51,304 nt of DNA from REEB506 sp040381035 (GTDB lineage Bacteria; Pseudomonadota; Alphaproteobacteria; Caulobacterales; Aquidulcibacteraceae): contig JBEIHY010000017.1 of the NCBI GenBank assembly GCA_040381035.1, forward strand, positions 1-51,304, in the 5' to 3' direction. Shown one piece after another: positions 42,092-49,261 of this stretch (within the stretch, counting starts at the first letter, position 1; each line of letters opens with the position of its first letter). The notes beneath the pieces were generated by a model, which saw only the letters and a list, made by a program, of their open reading frames with translations, made no database searches and was not told the origin of the DNA. A program made the translations under genes and the position numbers.

Positions 42092-42231
42092 GGTCGGCCC
42101 CTCTAGTGTGGCGGGGCGTTAACACATTCCAAGCAAGGCCGCGAGGCGGTTTTATGCGGTTTCATTCGTTTGGCCTTGCAGCCGTTGGCGCGGCGGCGCT
42201 ATCGAAGCAGCGTTCTTTAAGCAGCGGCGAA

Positions 42232-43275
42232 ATGCTAAAATCCAATCCTGGCAATTTCTTTGAGGACTTCCGGCTCGGGCAGGTGATCCGTCACGCAACG
42301 CCGCGCACACTGAGCGCTGGCGATGCTGCGCTTTACACGGCGCTGACCGGCTCGCGGTTTGCCCTCTACAGCGCTGACAGCTTCGCCGAGAGCCTTGGTT
42401 TGCCGCGCGCGCCGATCGATCCGCTGCTGGTGTTTCACACTGTGTTCGGCAAAACAGTGCCCGACATCAGCCTGAACGCCGTCGCCAATCTCGGCTATGC
42501 GGAGGGCAAGTTTCTCGGCGCGGTTTATCCGGGCGATACGCTGTGTGCGGAAAGCGATGTCATCGGCCTGAAACCCAACAAGGACGGCAAGACAGGCGTT
42601 GTCTATGTCCGCACCCGCGGCATCAATCAGACGGGCCAAACCGTGCTCAGCTATTGCCGCTGGGTGATGGTCAATAAGCGCGATGAAGAGGCCGGCATTG
42701 GCGAAGTGGATATTCCCGACCTGGCGTCTGTTGTTGCGGTTCCGGATCTGATCCGCCCGGCGTTTGCGCCGAAAGGCTATGACTGGGTTTTGGCCGGGTC
42801 TGGGCATGGCTTTGGCGATTATGAGGTCGGCGAAAAGATCGACCATGTCGACGCCATGACCGTGGAAGAAGCCGAGCATCAGATCGCCACGCGCCTCTAT
42901 CAGAACACCGCCCGCGTGCATTTCGATGCTCTCGGCCAGCAAAGTTCGCGCTTCGGCAAGCGGCTGATCTATGGCGGCGTGGTGATTTCGATCGCCCGCG
43001 CTTTGGCCTTCAATGGCTTGGCGAACGCCGCCGCGATCATCGCCATCAATGGCGGGCGCCATGTCGCGCCGCTGTTTGCCGGCGACACGGTGTTTGCCTG
43101 GAGCGAGGTGCTCGACAAGGCCGATCTCGGCGCCGGCTGGGGCGCGCTGCGGCTGCGGCTCACGGCCACCAAAAACCGTCCGTGCTCAGATCATCCGCTG
43201 AAAACCGAATTAGGCGACTATACCAAAGGCGTCATTCTTGATTTTGATTATTGGGCCGCAATCCCGCAGAGATAG
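42232..43275 (+). CDS. mch: Mesaconyl-CoA hydratase (MaoC-type)
   Basis: This 347-residue double hotdog enzyme would interconvert mesaconyl-C1-CoA and beta-methylmalyl-CoA in the ethylmalonyl-CoA pathway, which replaces the glyoxylate shunt. The start at 42232 gives MLKSNPGNFFEDFRLGQVI, the usual opening. HATPRTLSAGDAALYTALTG, SRFALYSADSFA, VFHTVFGKTVPDISLNAVAN, LGYAEGKFLGAVYPGDTL and KTGVVYVRTRG match the family closely. The second half carries DHVDAMTVEEAEHQIATRLY and NTARVHFDA. An ATG at 42154 would add 26 unconserved residues. The presence implies acetyl-CoA assimilation through this pathway; the partner lyase gene is not in the window. Confidence 0.9.
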   Translation: MLKSNPGNFFEDFRLGQVIRHATPRTLSAGDAALYTALTGSRFALYSADSFAESLGLPRAPIDPLLVFHTVFGKTVPDISLNAVANLGYAEGKFLGAVYPGDTLCAESDVIGLKPNKDGKTGVVYVRTRGINQTGQTVLSYCRWVMVNKRDEEAGIGEVDIPDLASVVAVPDLIRPAFAPKGYDWVLAGSGHGFGDYEVGEKIDHVDAMTVEEAEHQIATRLYQNTARVHFDALGQQSSRFGKRLIYGGVVISIARALAFNGLANAAAIIAINGGRHVAPLFAGDTVFAWSEVLDKADLGAGWGALRLRLTATKNRPCSDHPLKTELGDYTKGVILDFDYWAAIPQR

Positions 43276-43278
43276 ACC

Positions 43279-43701
43279 ATGGCCATGCATCCCTTCGTTC
43301 TGGAGCCGCGGCTGGCGGCGGGCTCATTTGATGTCTGCCGCCTCGATCTGTGTCATGTGCTGTTGAAAGACGATGCCCGTTGGCCCTGGTTGATCCTGGT
43401 TCCTGAGCGGCGGGGCCTGCGCGAGTTGCATGATCTGAGCGACGTGGACGCGCTCATGCTGTTTCGCGAAGTGCGCGCGGCGTCGCGCGCGGTGGCCGCG
43501 CTTGCTGGCGTGCAGAAGGTCAATGTCGGGGCGCTTGGCAATGTGGTGCGGCAGTTGCACATCCATGTCGTTGGTCGCGGCGAGGGCGACGCCGCCTGGC
43601 CCGATCCGGTGTGGGGCGTCAAAGGCCGCGAACCCTACGCCCCCGGCAGCGCCGATGCCGTGATCGCGCGGGTCAAGCCCGGATTGTTGGCGGGCGGGTG
43701 A
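43279..43701 (+). CDS. HIT-like domain protein
   Basis: This 140-residue protein starts 3 nt after the mesaconyl-CoA hydratase stop. RLDLCHVLLKDDARWPWLIL and VPERRGLRELHDL are the front strands of the HIT nucleotide-binding fold, and VNVGALGNVVRQLHIHVVGR is the active-site strand. His94 and His96 are present, but the third His of the classical H-x-H-x-H triad is Val. This H-x-H-only form is common in a subgroup of proteobacterial HIT-like proteins. It may hydrolyse or transfer nucleotide phosphates. An in-frame ATG two codons later is an equal alternative start. Confidence 0.82.
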   Translation: MAMHPFVLEPRLAAGSFDVCRLDLCHVLLKDDARWPWLILVPERRGLRELHDLSDVDALMLFREVRAASRAVAALAGVQKVNVGALGNVVRQLHIHVVGRGEGDAAWPDPVWGVKGREPYAPGSADAVIARVKPGLLAGG

Positions 43702-43813
43702 GCGGGCCGGCGCGTGCGCCTTTGCAAAGACCCTCCTTCCTTACCACGTCTTTTCGCGCCTCCTTAATCCTTCCGTGGCATCACTTTATTTGTGGTTTGA
43801 TCGGGTTCGTGGC

Positions 43814-44170
43814 ATGAGTTGGGTCGATCACAAGAGCTATTTCGGACCAGACCGGCGCCAGCCCAAACGCGGTTTTCGGCTGATTGAGCGCCGCCGCGAG
43901 GCCGTGGCTGATGAGCCTTTGAGTATGGCTACCGCGGCGCGACGGCTGAACGTTTGGTCGATGGACGCTGAGACGCCGGCCAAAGCCGCAACACTGAGCG
44001 CCCCGCTCGCCGGGATGGCCGCGCTGTTGCGGTATCATCGCGATCACGAACTGGCCGAGCGGATCGACTTTGTTGGCCGGCGCGCGCGCACTGGCGAAAG
44101 CGGGACTGCGATCGCTGCCGAACTGCGGCTTGTCGCGCAACGGCTGACCGCCGGCCTGCGCAGGGATTGA
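43814..44170 (+). CDS. Unknown small protein with GPDRR motif
   Basis: This 118-residue protein, MSWVDHKSYFGPDRRQPKRG, has a basic FRLIERRREAVADEP stretch, then helical segments rich in alanine and leucine (SAPLAGMAALLRYHRDHELA, TAIAAELRLVAQRLTAGLRRD). No signal peptide or membrane helix is seen. An in-frame ATG at 43775 would add 13 residues (MASLYLWFDRVRG). Neither start has a strong ribosome-binding site. I do not recognise the family; the 'GPDRRxxxRGFR' element resembles the start of some PilZ-like or flagellar/septum-linked alphaproteobacterial proteins, but this is weak. Confidence 0.55.
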   Translation: MSWVDHKSYFGPDRRQPKRGFRLIERRREAVADEPLSMATAARRLNVWSMDAETPAKAATLSAPLAGMAALLRYHRDHELAERIDFVGRRARTGESGTAIAAELRLVAQRLTAGLRRD

Positions 44171-44173
44171 CCC

Positions 44174-44896
44174 TTAGCGCGCGCGGTAAGAATGGCGGAA
44201 AAACTGCACGATCCATTGCGCCGCCAGCGCATGATCGGTCGGTTGGCTCAAGCTTTCCAGCGCCGCTGCTGCAATCGGTTCCGGGATGCGTATCCCGCGC
44301 CGCGCCTGCACCAGATCGGCGGCAAACGCCGCGCTCATTTCCGGATGGCCCTGCAGGCTCATGGCTGGCGCGTGGGCATAGTCGAGCGCGGCAAAGGCGC
44401 AATGATCGCTGTGCGCCAGGACCCGCGCTGTCGGCGGCAGGGCGACAACCTGGTCTTGATGACTGGCCGCAACGGCAAACGCCTCGGCCTCGGGCTGCAT
44501 CCAGTCCGGGCGAACCTTGATCGCGTAATGATGGCGCCCCACGCCCCAGCCCTTGGCGCTTTTCTCCACCCGCCCGCCAAACGCTTGCGCCATGATCTGG
44601 TGGCCAAAGCAAATGCCGACTTGCGGGGTGGCCGCGGCGGCTGCGGCGCGGATAAAGTCTTCCAGCGGCGCGATCCAGGGATGATCCTCATAAACCCCGG
44701 CCGGCGAGCCGGTGATCAGCACGGCGTCCAGCGTCTCCGGGTCGGGTAGGGGCGCATCGTCAACAACCGCAATGCTGTGGAAGGCCAAATCCGCATCGGC
44801 GCCAGTGAGCAGCGTTTCAAACATGGCCGGATAGGACGGATAGGCGCCGCGCAAAGCTTCCGGCGGGCGCCCGGTTTCCAGGATTGTGATCCGCAT
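44174..44896 (-). CDS. Type 1 glutamine amidotransferase-like protein
   Basis: This 240-residue class I glutamine amidotransferase domain stands alone. The start at 44896 (MRITILETGRPP) overlaps the DUF885 stop by one base (TGATG). The catalytic triad is visible: Cys96 in PQVGICFGHQIMAQAFGG, and His184 and Glu186 in LQGHPEMSAAFAADL. VLITGSPAGVYEDHPWI and VAASHQDQVVALP are typical of GMP synthase-like single-domain proteins that use glutamine or gamma-glutamyl substrates. No synthetase partner is encoded nearby. It is translationally coupled to the peptidase-like gene upstream. Confidence 0.87.
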   Translation of the reverse strand: MRITILETGRPPEALRGAYPSYPAMFETLLTGADADLAFHSIAVVDDAPLPDPETLDAVLITGSPAGVYEDHPWIAPLEDFIRAAAAAATPQVGICFGHQIMAQAFGGRVEKSAKGWGVGRHHYAIKVRPDWMQPEAEAFAVAASHQDQVVALPPTARVLAHSDHCAFAALDYAHAPAMSLQGHPEMSAAFAADLVQARRGIRIPEPIAAAALESLSQPTDHALAAQWIVQFFRHSYRAR

Positions 44897-46659
44897 CAGG
44901 GCTTGGCCTTCTCCTTTGCGGTCCAAGCGTTGATCTGTTCGGCCAGCACATCAAGCGGCATAGCGCCATCGACCAGCAGTGCATCATGGAAACGACGCAC
45001 ATCGAATTTGGCGCCGAGTTCGCTGGTCGATTGCACGCGCAAACGGCGCAATTCGATTTCCCCGATCTTGTACGCCAGCGCCTGGCCCGGATCAGCGACG
45101 TAGCGCTCCAATTCGGTGGTGATGTTGTGCGGGCTCAAAGCGGTGTTGTCGTCGAAGCATTGCCGCGCCTGGGCAAGGCTCCAGCGCTTCCAATGCAGGC
45201 CGGTATCGGCAACCAGCCGGCACGCGCGCCACATCTCATAGCTGAGGCGGCCGAAGTGTTCGTAGGGCGAGCGGTAGAAATCCATCTCCTCGCCAAGATA
45301 CTCCGCATAAAGCCCCCAGCCTTCGACATAGGCGGTCGTGTAGGAATTGCGCCGGAAGCTCGGCAGATCCTTGCGCTCCTGCGACAGCGCGATCTGGTGA
45401 TGATGGCCGGGCACGCCTTCATGCAGGGTCAGCGCGGGCAATTCATGCAGCGGGCGCTGATCGAGCTTGGAGGTGTTGACGATATAGGCGCCGGCTATGC
45501 CCTGGTCGGGACTGCCGGGCCAGTAGCGCCCGGTGGTGTAGCCATCCGCGATTTCGTCCGGAACCGGACGAACGCCATAGGGCAGGCGCGGCAGGGTGGC
45601 AAACAATCCCGGCATCGCGTCATCGGCGCGTTTGGCCATGCGCGAGGCCTTTTCGAGCAATTCCTCTTTGCTTTTGGCGTAGAATTGCGGATCGGTGCGC
45701 AGGAACTTCTGGAAATCCGCGAAGCTGCCCTTGAAGCCCGACGCCTTGATCGTCTCGTCCATGCGGGCGCGGATGCGTTTGACTTCATCCAGGCCGATCT
45801 GGTGGATTTGATCGGGCGTCAGCAGCGTCGTGGTATGCATCCGCGCGAGGTAGGTGTAGAACGCTGCGCCATTGGGCAGATCGCGCGCCGCAAGCGCGGT
45901 GCGCGATTTCGGCAGATATTCCTTTTCGAAAAACGCAATCGTGGCGGCATGGGCGGGCGCGATTTTGTCGGCGATGAGCGCGCGGGCCTGCTGGCGCAAG
46001 GCCTCTTGGCGCGGCGCCGGGATGGTCGCCGGCAGGGTGGCGAGCGGCTTAAACAGCACGCTCTTGTCCGGGGCCGCGGCATCCGGCGCGAGGCCCTTCA
46101 AAACCTCCAAAGTGCGCAGGCTGACAACCCGCGGCTGGACAAAGCCGTCCTTCAATCCGCGCCGGGCATTGGCCAGATTGTCGGCGTAGAATTTCGGCAA
46201 CGCCTCCAGGCGCGCCAGCCATGCTTGCGCATCGGCTTCGCTGCGGATCGGTAAATTGCGCGCGACATAATCCGCCGTGGAGGGGAATGCGCTGTCATTG
46301 GAGAACGGCATGCGATCGCGGTCAAACGCGGCGGCGGCGATGCGGTCATCAAGCGTGTACAGGAAAAGCCGGCGATTGAGCTTGGCGTCGGCGTTGAGCG
46401 CGGCCTCTGAGATGGCGGCGGCGTCGGCGCGCATCGAGCGCCACTGCGTCAGATAGCGCGCTTGGGCGGCGGCCGTGACGTCCGGCCAGCGTTTGAGCGC
46501 GTCGCGGTCGCCCTCCTGGCTGGCGGTGATCGGATCAACCGCGCGCTCCAGGGTGTCGAAGCGGGCGAGCAGGCCGCTGAGCTGGGCGTCAGGACTGGTC
46601 TGGGCAAGGGCAGGCAGGCTCAGCACGAAAAAACTCAAGCAGAGGATGAAAATGCGCAT
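44896..46659 (-). CDS. Exported DUF885 metallopeptidase-like protein
   Basis: This 587-residue protein has a Sec signal, MRIFILCLSFFVLSLPALAQ. ATG 46659 is chosen over the GTG two codons earlier. The rest is the all-helical DUF885 fold, related to zinc carboxypeptidases. The metal-binding motif is LTLHEGVPGHHHQIALS, a His-Glu-xxx-His-His variant, and the downstream AYVEGWGLYAEYLGEEM supplies the further Glu ligand. SAYIVNTSKL-like AGAYIVNTSKLD and the C-terminal DPGQALAYKIGEIELRRLR are also conserved in the family. It probably cleaves peptides in the periplasm. It is followed by the glutamine amidotransferase-like gene, with overlapping stop and start. Confidence 0.88.
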   Translation of the reverse strand: MRIFILCLSFFVLSLPALAQTSPDAQLSGLLARFDTLERAVDPITASQEGDRDALKRWPDVTAAAQARYLTQWRSMRADAAAISEAALNADAKLNRRLFLYTLDDRIAAAAFDRDRMPFSNDSAFPSTADYVARNLPIRSEADAQAWLARLEALPKFYADNLANARRGLKDGFVQPRVVSLRTLEVLKGLAPDAAAPDKSVLFKPLATLPATIPAPRQEALRQQARALIADKIAPAHAATIAFFEKEYLPKSRTALAARDLPNGAAFYTYLARMHTTTLLTPDQIHQIGLDEVKRIRARMDETIKASGFKGSFADFQKFLRTDPQFYAKSKEELLEKASRMAKRADDAMPGLFATLPRLPYGVRPVPDEIADGYTTGRYWPGSPDQGIAGAYIVNTSKLDQRPLHELPALTLHEGVPGHHHQIALSQERKDLPSFRRNSYTTAYVEGWGLYAEYLGEEMDFYRSPYEHFGRLSYEMWRACRLVADTGLHWKRWSLAQARQCFDDNTALSPHNITTELERYVADPGQALAYKIGEIELRRLRVQSTSELGAKFDVRRFHDALLVDGAMPLDVLAEQINAWTAKEKAKP

Positions 46660-46710
46660 GGTCACTCACGGATTGGGGTGGTCTCGTTCGGCTGTGGGGA
46701 TCGGGCTCGG

Positions 46711-47508
46711 TCAACTGGTCAGCGCGTCAAACCAGATCGATTTGGCGATCTTCAGCTTCATGATCCGGTCGTCGATGCCGTTTTGACCGCCATTGATGCG
46801 GCGGGTGACGGTGTAGACGTCGTCGGCGTCAGCGGGATCGTTGATTTTGCGGTCGGTCCAATAGAACACGGCCACACGGGTGGCGATTTCGGGATTGGCG
46901 GCGAGTTCAGGTTGGTTTTCGAGATCGACGCCGATCTTTTGGCCAAAGGTGCGATAATTCGCCCTGCCCGTGAGCTGGATGATGCCGCGGCCCTTATAGC
47001 GCGGCCCATCGCCCGGCTGGGTATTGCCCAAGCGATTGCCGATCGAGGTGCCGGTTTCGTATTTGGCGAAATAGGCGTCGTTGCCAAGCTCAGTCAGGAA
47101 GCGAAACGCGCATTCATGGGCCATTTGCGCCACGAAATGGGCAATCCGCAGGCCGGTATTGATCCGCCCCTTGGGAAGCTCTTTTTCAAACGCCGGGGCG
47201 AGTTGTTGGCAGAGTTGCGGATTGGCGTTGGGCACGACCTTGATCAGGTCCGCTGCGGTGATTGTGCGCTTGCCGGCGCTGCCCTGCGCTTTCGGCTTGT
47301 AGGGGGTGAGGAAGCGGGCGGCGACATAGCCCTGATAGGTCATCATCGCCAGATCGGCCTCGACCCGCCACCAGCCCTGACCCCAGTCGCGTTGGTCGAG
47401 GCGGGTGACGAAATGGCCGCGCGGCAAGCTGGTGAGGATTTCGGCGCCCGCGTCGGGCAGCTCGCGCATGTTCAACCCGGTCGCTGCGACCTGATAGACC
47501 TCCGACAT
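46711..47508 (-). CDS. SH3-GH19 endolysin/chitinase-like hydrolase
   Basis: This 265-residue protein has an N-terminal bacterial SH3 domain (ATGLNMRELPDAGAEIL to YVAARFLTPYKP, residues about 8-70) and a C-terminal lysozyme-like GH19 domain. The catalytic Glu is in HFVAQMAHECAFRFLTE, and the fold marker is RYKGRGIIQLTGRANYRTFG. The combination and the absence of a signal peptide resemble phage endolysins more than secreted chitinases. GGGAGACG precedes the ATG at 47508. No holin or phage structural genes are nearby. It may be a domesticated phage lysis gene or a cell-wall hydrolase exported by other means. Confidence 0.8.
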   Translation of the reverse strand: MSEVYQVAATGLNMRELPDAGAEILTSLPRGHFVTRLDQRDWGQGWWRVEADLAMMTYQGYVAARFLTPYKPKAQGSAGKRTITAADLIKVVPNANPQLCQQLAPAFEKELPKGRINTGLRIAHFVAQMAHECAFRFLTELGNDAYFAKYETGTSIGNRLGNTQPGDGPRYKGRGIIQLTGRANYRTFGQKIGVDLENQPELAANPEIATRVAVFYWTDRKINDPADADDVYTVTRRINGGQNGIDDRIMKLKIAKSIWFDALTS

Positions 47509-47613
47509 TCTCGTCTCCCCGTGGCGCCTGTGGCGGCGTTCGGCCGGCCAGCAATCCTGGTGTAAATCTTAACACTTTCTGTGCCCGGCGGTAAGATGAA
47601 TATCGGCATTGGC

Positions 47614-48168
47614 CTAAGCGATGTCTTCGTAGATCGCTGTCAAGGCGAGTTCGGCCGCGATGCTCGGCAAGGCCAGCGGCTGGTCTGGTCTGGCAACCTC
47701 GCTTTCGACCCGGGCGCCGTCGAGCCTTCGGTTCCGGACATAAAGATGCATGCGCCCGGGTGCCGCGAACACGATTTGCAGGGTGGCGGCGGGCTGATAG
47801 GCCGGCAGCTTCTCGGCGAAAACGCTGTCGCGGGTCGATGGCGATAAGACCTCGAGCACAATTTTCGGCTCGCTGGCGGCAGTGGCGTTGGCCAGCAGCG
47901 GACCGCAATCGACGGTGACGGCTGGATAGCAGCTCTGGGCGTTTGCGACGACCTTTGTGTCGCTGTCGCAAGGCCGGCAGGAGCCGCCGCGCCATTTGGC
48001 GCGCAGCATCGAAATGATGTTGACCTTGATGATGTTATGGCCCTGCGTGGCGCTGGCCATTGCCCGAACAAAGCCGCCAATCAATTCATACTTGCACGGC
48101 TGGCGCTCCTCCCAGTCGAGGAACTCGCGCAAGGTCATGCGGCTCGCGAGCGCGGCGGTATCGGCCAT
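47614..48168 (-). CDS. Uma2-family protein (DUF820)
   Basis: This 184-residue protein is of the Uma2 family, a PD-(D/E)XK nuclease-like fold of unknown biological role often found in many copies in cyanobacteria and also in alphaproteobacteria. It opens ASRMTLREFLDWEERQPCKY with the usual ELIGGFVRAM strand. HNIIKVNIISMLRAKWRGG, YPAVTVDCG (the D of the nuclease core) and PKIVLEVLSPSTRDS (the ExxxS) follow, then AEKLPAYQ, giving D...ExL...K in the expected order. The C-terminal region is typical in length. No partner gene is evident. Confidence 0.8.
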   Translation of the reverse strand: MADTAALASRMTLREFLDWEERQPCKYELIGGFVRAMASATQGHNIIKVNIISMLRAKWRGGSCRPCDSDTKVVANAQSCYPAVTVDCGPLLANATAASEPKIVLEVLSPSTRDSVFAEKLPAYQPAATLQIVFAAPGRMHLYVRNRRLDGARVESEVARPDQPLALPSIAAELALTAIYEDIA

Positions 48169-48461
48169 CGCGCCAATCCAGCACGGTCTGCGCGCGCCAA
48201 GAAGCGGCCCGGGATTGCGGGCCCTGGATCAGAAGTTCGCCATCGCATTGGAGCCAGCGCAGGGCGAACCTCCGGTTCCAGAAAGGGCACAAGAATCAGA
48301 GGTTTCTTGGATTGCTCACGCATCGGAAATTCGGTCAGTATGTGCCGGATCGTCAGGGCGAAATTCTGGTTCGCCACAAGCGCCAAGCGTTTGACAGTGG
48401 CCGCGGGGCGCCTCAGATCATTTTCCCAATTGTCCAAGGTGTTTGATGTTAGGTGATCCAT
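48135..48461 (-). pseudogene. Possible remnant of a helix-turn-helix antitoxin
   Basis: A minus-strand frame from the ATG at 48461 begins MDHLTSNTLDNWENDLRRPA and continues ATVKRLALVANQNFALT. 'TLDNWENDLRRPxxxxKRLALVA' resembles the end of the HTH of HigA/Xre antitoxins (TLrNWEqGrRxPxGpaxaLLrvia). The remaining 70 residues look unstructured, and the N-terminal part would overlap sdhC on the other strand. There is no ribosome-binding site. This 291-nt interval between the Uma2 gene and sdhC holds nothing else I can support. Confidence 0.2.
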
Positions 48462-48852
48462 GGCAGGCCCGAAGGCCCCAACTGAACGACCGCTGTCGCC
48501 GCATCTGCAGGTGTGGCGCTGGCATGTAACGATGGCGACGTCGATCTTCCACCGCGCCACGGGCGTTGGTCTGTATCTTGCCGCGATCGGTCTGACGATT
48601 TGGCTCATCACTGTGGCGATCGGGCCTGAGGCCTATGCCCAGCTTGCCGGGCTGCTCGCGACGCTGCCGGGGCAACTTGTGCTCTATGGCTTCTCGGTGG
48701 CGGCGTTCTATCACCTCGGCAATGGGGTGCGGCATTTGGTTTGGGATGTCGGGCGCGGACTGAAGCCGAAAACCGCCGATGCGTCGGGCTGGTTTGTGAT
48801 CATTTTTGCGCTGGTCGCGCCGGTCGGCCTGTGGGCCTTGGCGAGCCTGTGA
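48460..48852 (+). CDS. sdhC: Succinate dehydrogenase cytochrome b556 subunit
   Basis: This 130-residue membrane anchor of complex II has three helices and shares the heme and the quinone site with SdhD. It opens APTERPLSPHLQVWRWHVTM, the conserved cytosolic start (RPLSPHLqvYrw), followed by SIFHRATGVGLYL with the quinone-site Ser and Arg. The heme-ligand His region is VAAFYHLGNGVRHLVWDVG. AGGTGA precedes the ATG at 48460. Gene order sdhC-sdhD-sdhA is standard. Confidence 0.94.
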   Translation: MAGPKAPTERPLSPHLQVWRWHVTMATSIFHRATGVGLYLAAIGLTIWLITVAIGPEAYAQLAGLLATLPGQLVLYGFSVAAFYHLGNGVRHLVWDVGRGLKPKTADASGWFVIIFALVAPVGLWALASL

Positions 48853-48862
48853 GGACGAAGCG

Positions 48863-49258
48863 ATGACCACTCCGAAATCCGCCTTGCGCACGCCGCTCGG
48901 CCGCGTCCGTGGTCTCGGCGCCGCCAAAGAAGGCACCGGCCATTTCATTGCCCAGCGGGTTTCAGCGCTGGCTCTGATGTTCCTCCTGCCGTGGTTCATG
49001 ATTGCCGCGGCGCTGAGCTTCAAGGGCGGCCATGACGCCGCCCGCGCCTTTGTCGCACACCCGATCAACAACGTGCTGCTGGTGCTGTTCGTGACTGCGG
49101 CGTTCTATCACATGCGGCTGGGCTTGCAGGTGGTGATCGAGGACTATCTCACCAAGCCGGTGGGTAAGACGCTGGCGCTTTTGGGCAATTCGTTTTTCAC
49201 CATCGCTCTCACCGTGGTTGCGGTATGGGCGATCCTGCGCGTTTCGTTTGGGGGGTGA
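48863..49258 (+). CDS. sdhD: Succinate dehydrogenase hydrophobic anchor subunit
   Basis: This 131-residue second membrane anchor of complex II begins MTTPKSALRTPLGRVRGLGA, then AKEGTGHFIAQRVSALALMF, the conserved opening of alphaproteobacterial SdhD. FVTAAFYHMRLGLQVVIEDY holds the heme-region His and the quinone-site Asp-Tyr. Three membrane helices are visible. GAGGACG lies before the ATG, 10 nt after sdhC. Confidence 0.93.
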   Translation: MTTPKSALRTPLGRVRGLGAAKEGTGHFIAQRVSALALMFLLPWFMIAAALSFKGGHDAARAFVAHPINNVLLVLFVTAAFYHMRLGLQVVIEDYLTKPVGKTLALLGNSFFTIALTVVAVWAILRVSFGG

Positions 49259-49261
49259 TCC

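Noticed and set aside
42133..42179. GCAAGGCC/GGCCTTGC inverted repeat before the mesaconyl-CoA hydratase gene
   Set aside because: Only 8 bp with a 31-nt loop in GC-rich DNA; expected by chance.
44986..46254. 422-codon plus-strand frame opposite the DUF885 gene
   Set aside because: Antisense shadow; the minus strand carries the metal motif and signal peptide.
46462..47565. 367-codon plus-strand frame opposite the GH19 gene
   Set aside because: Antisense shadow; the minus-strand frame has SH3 and GH19 motifs and a ribosome-binding site.
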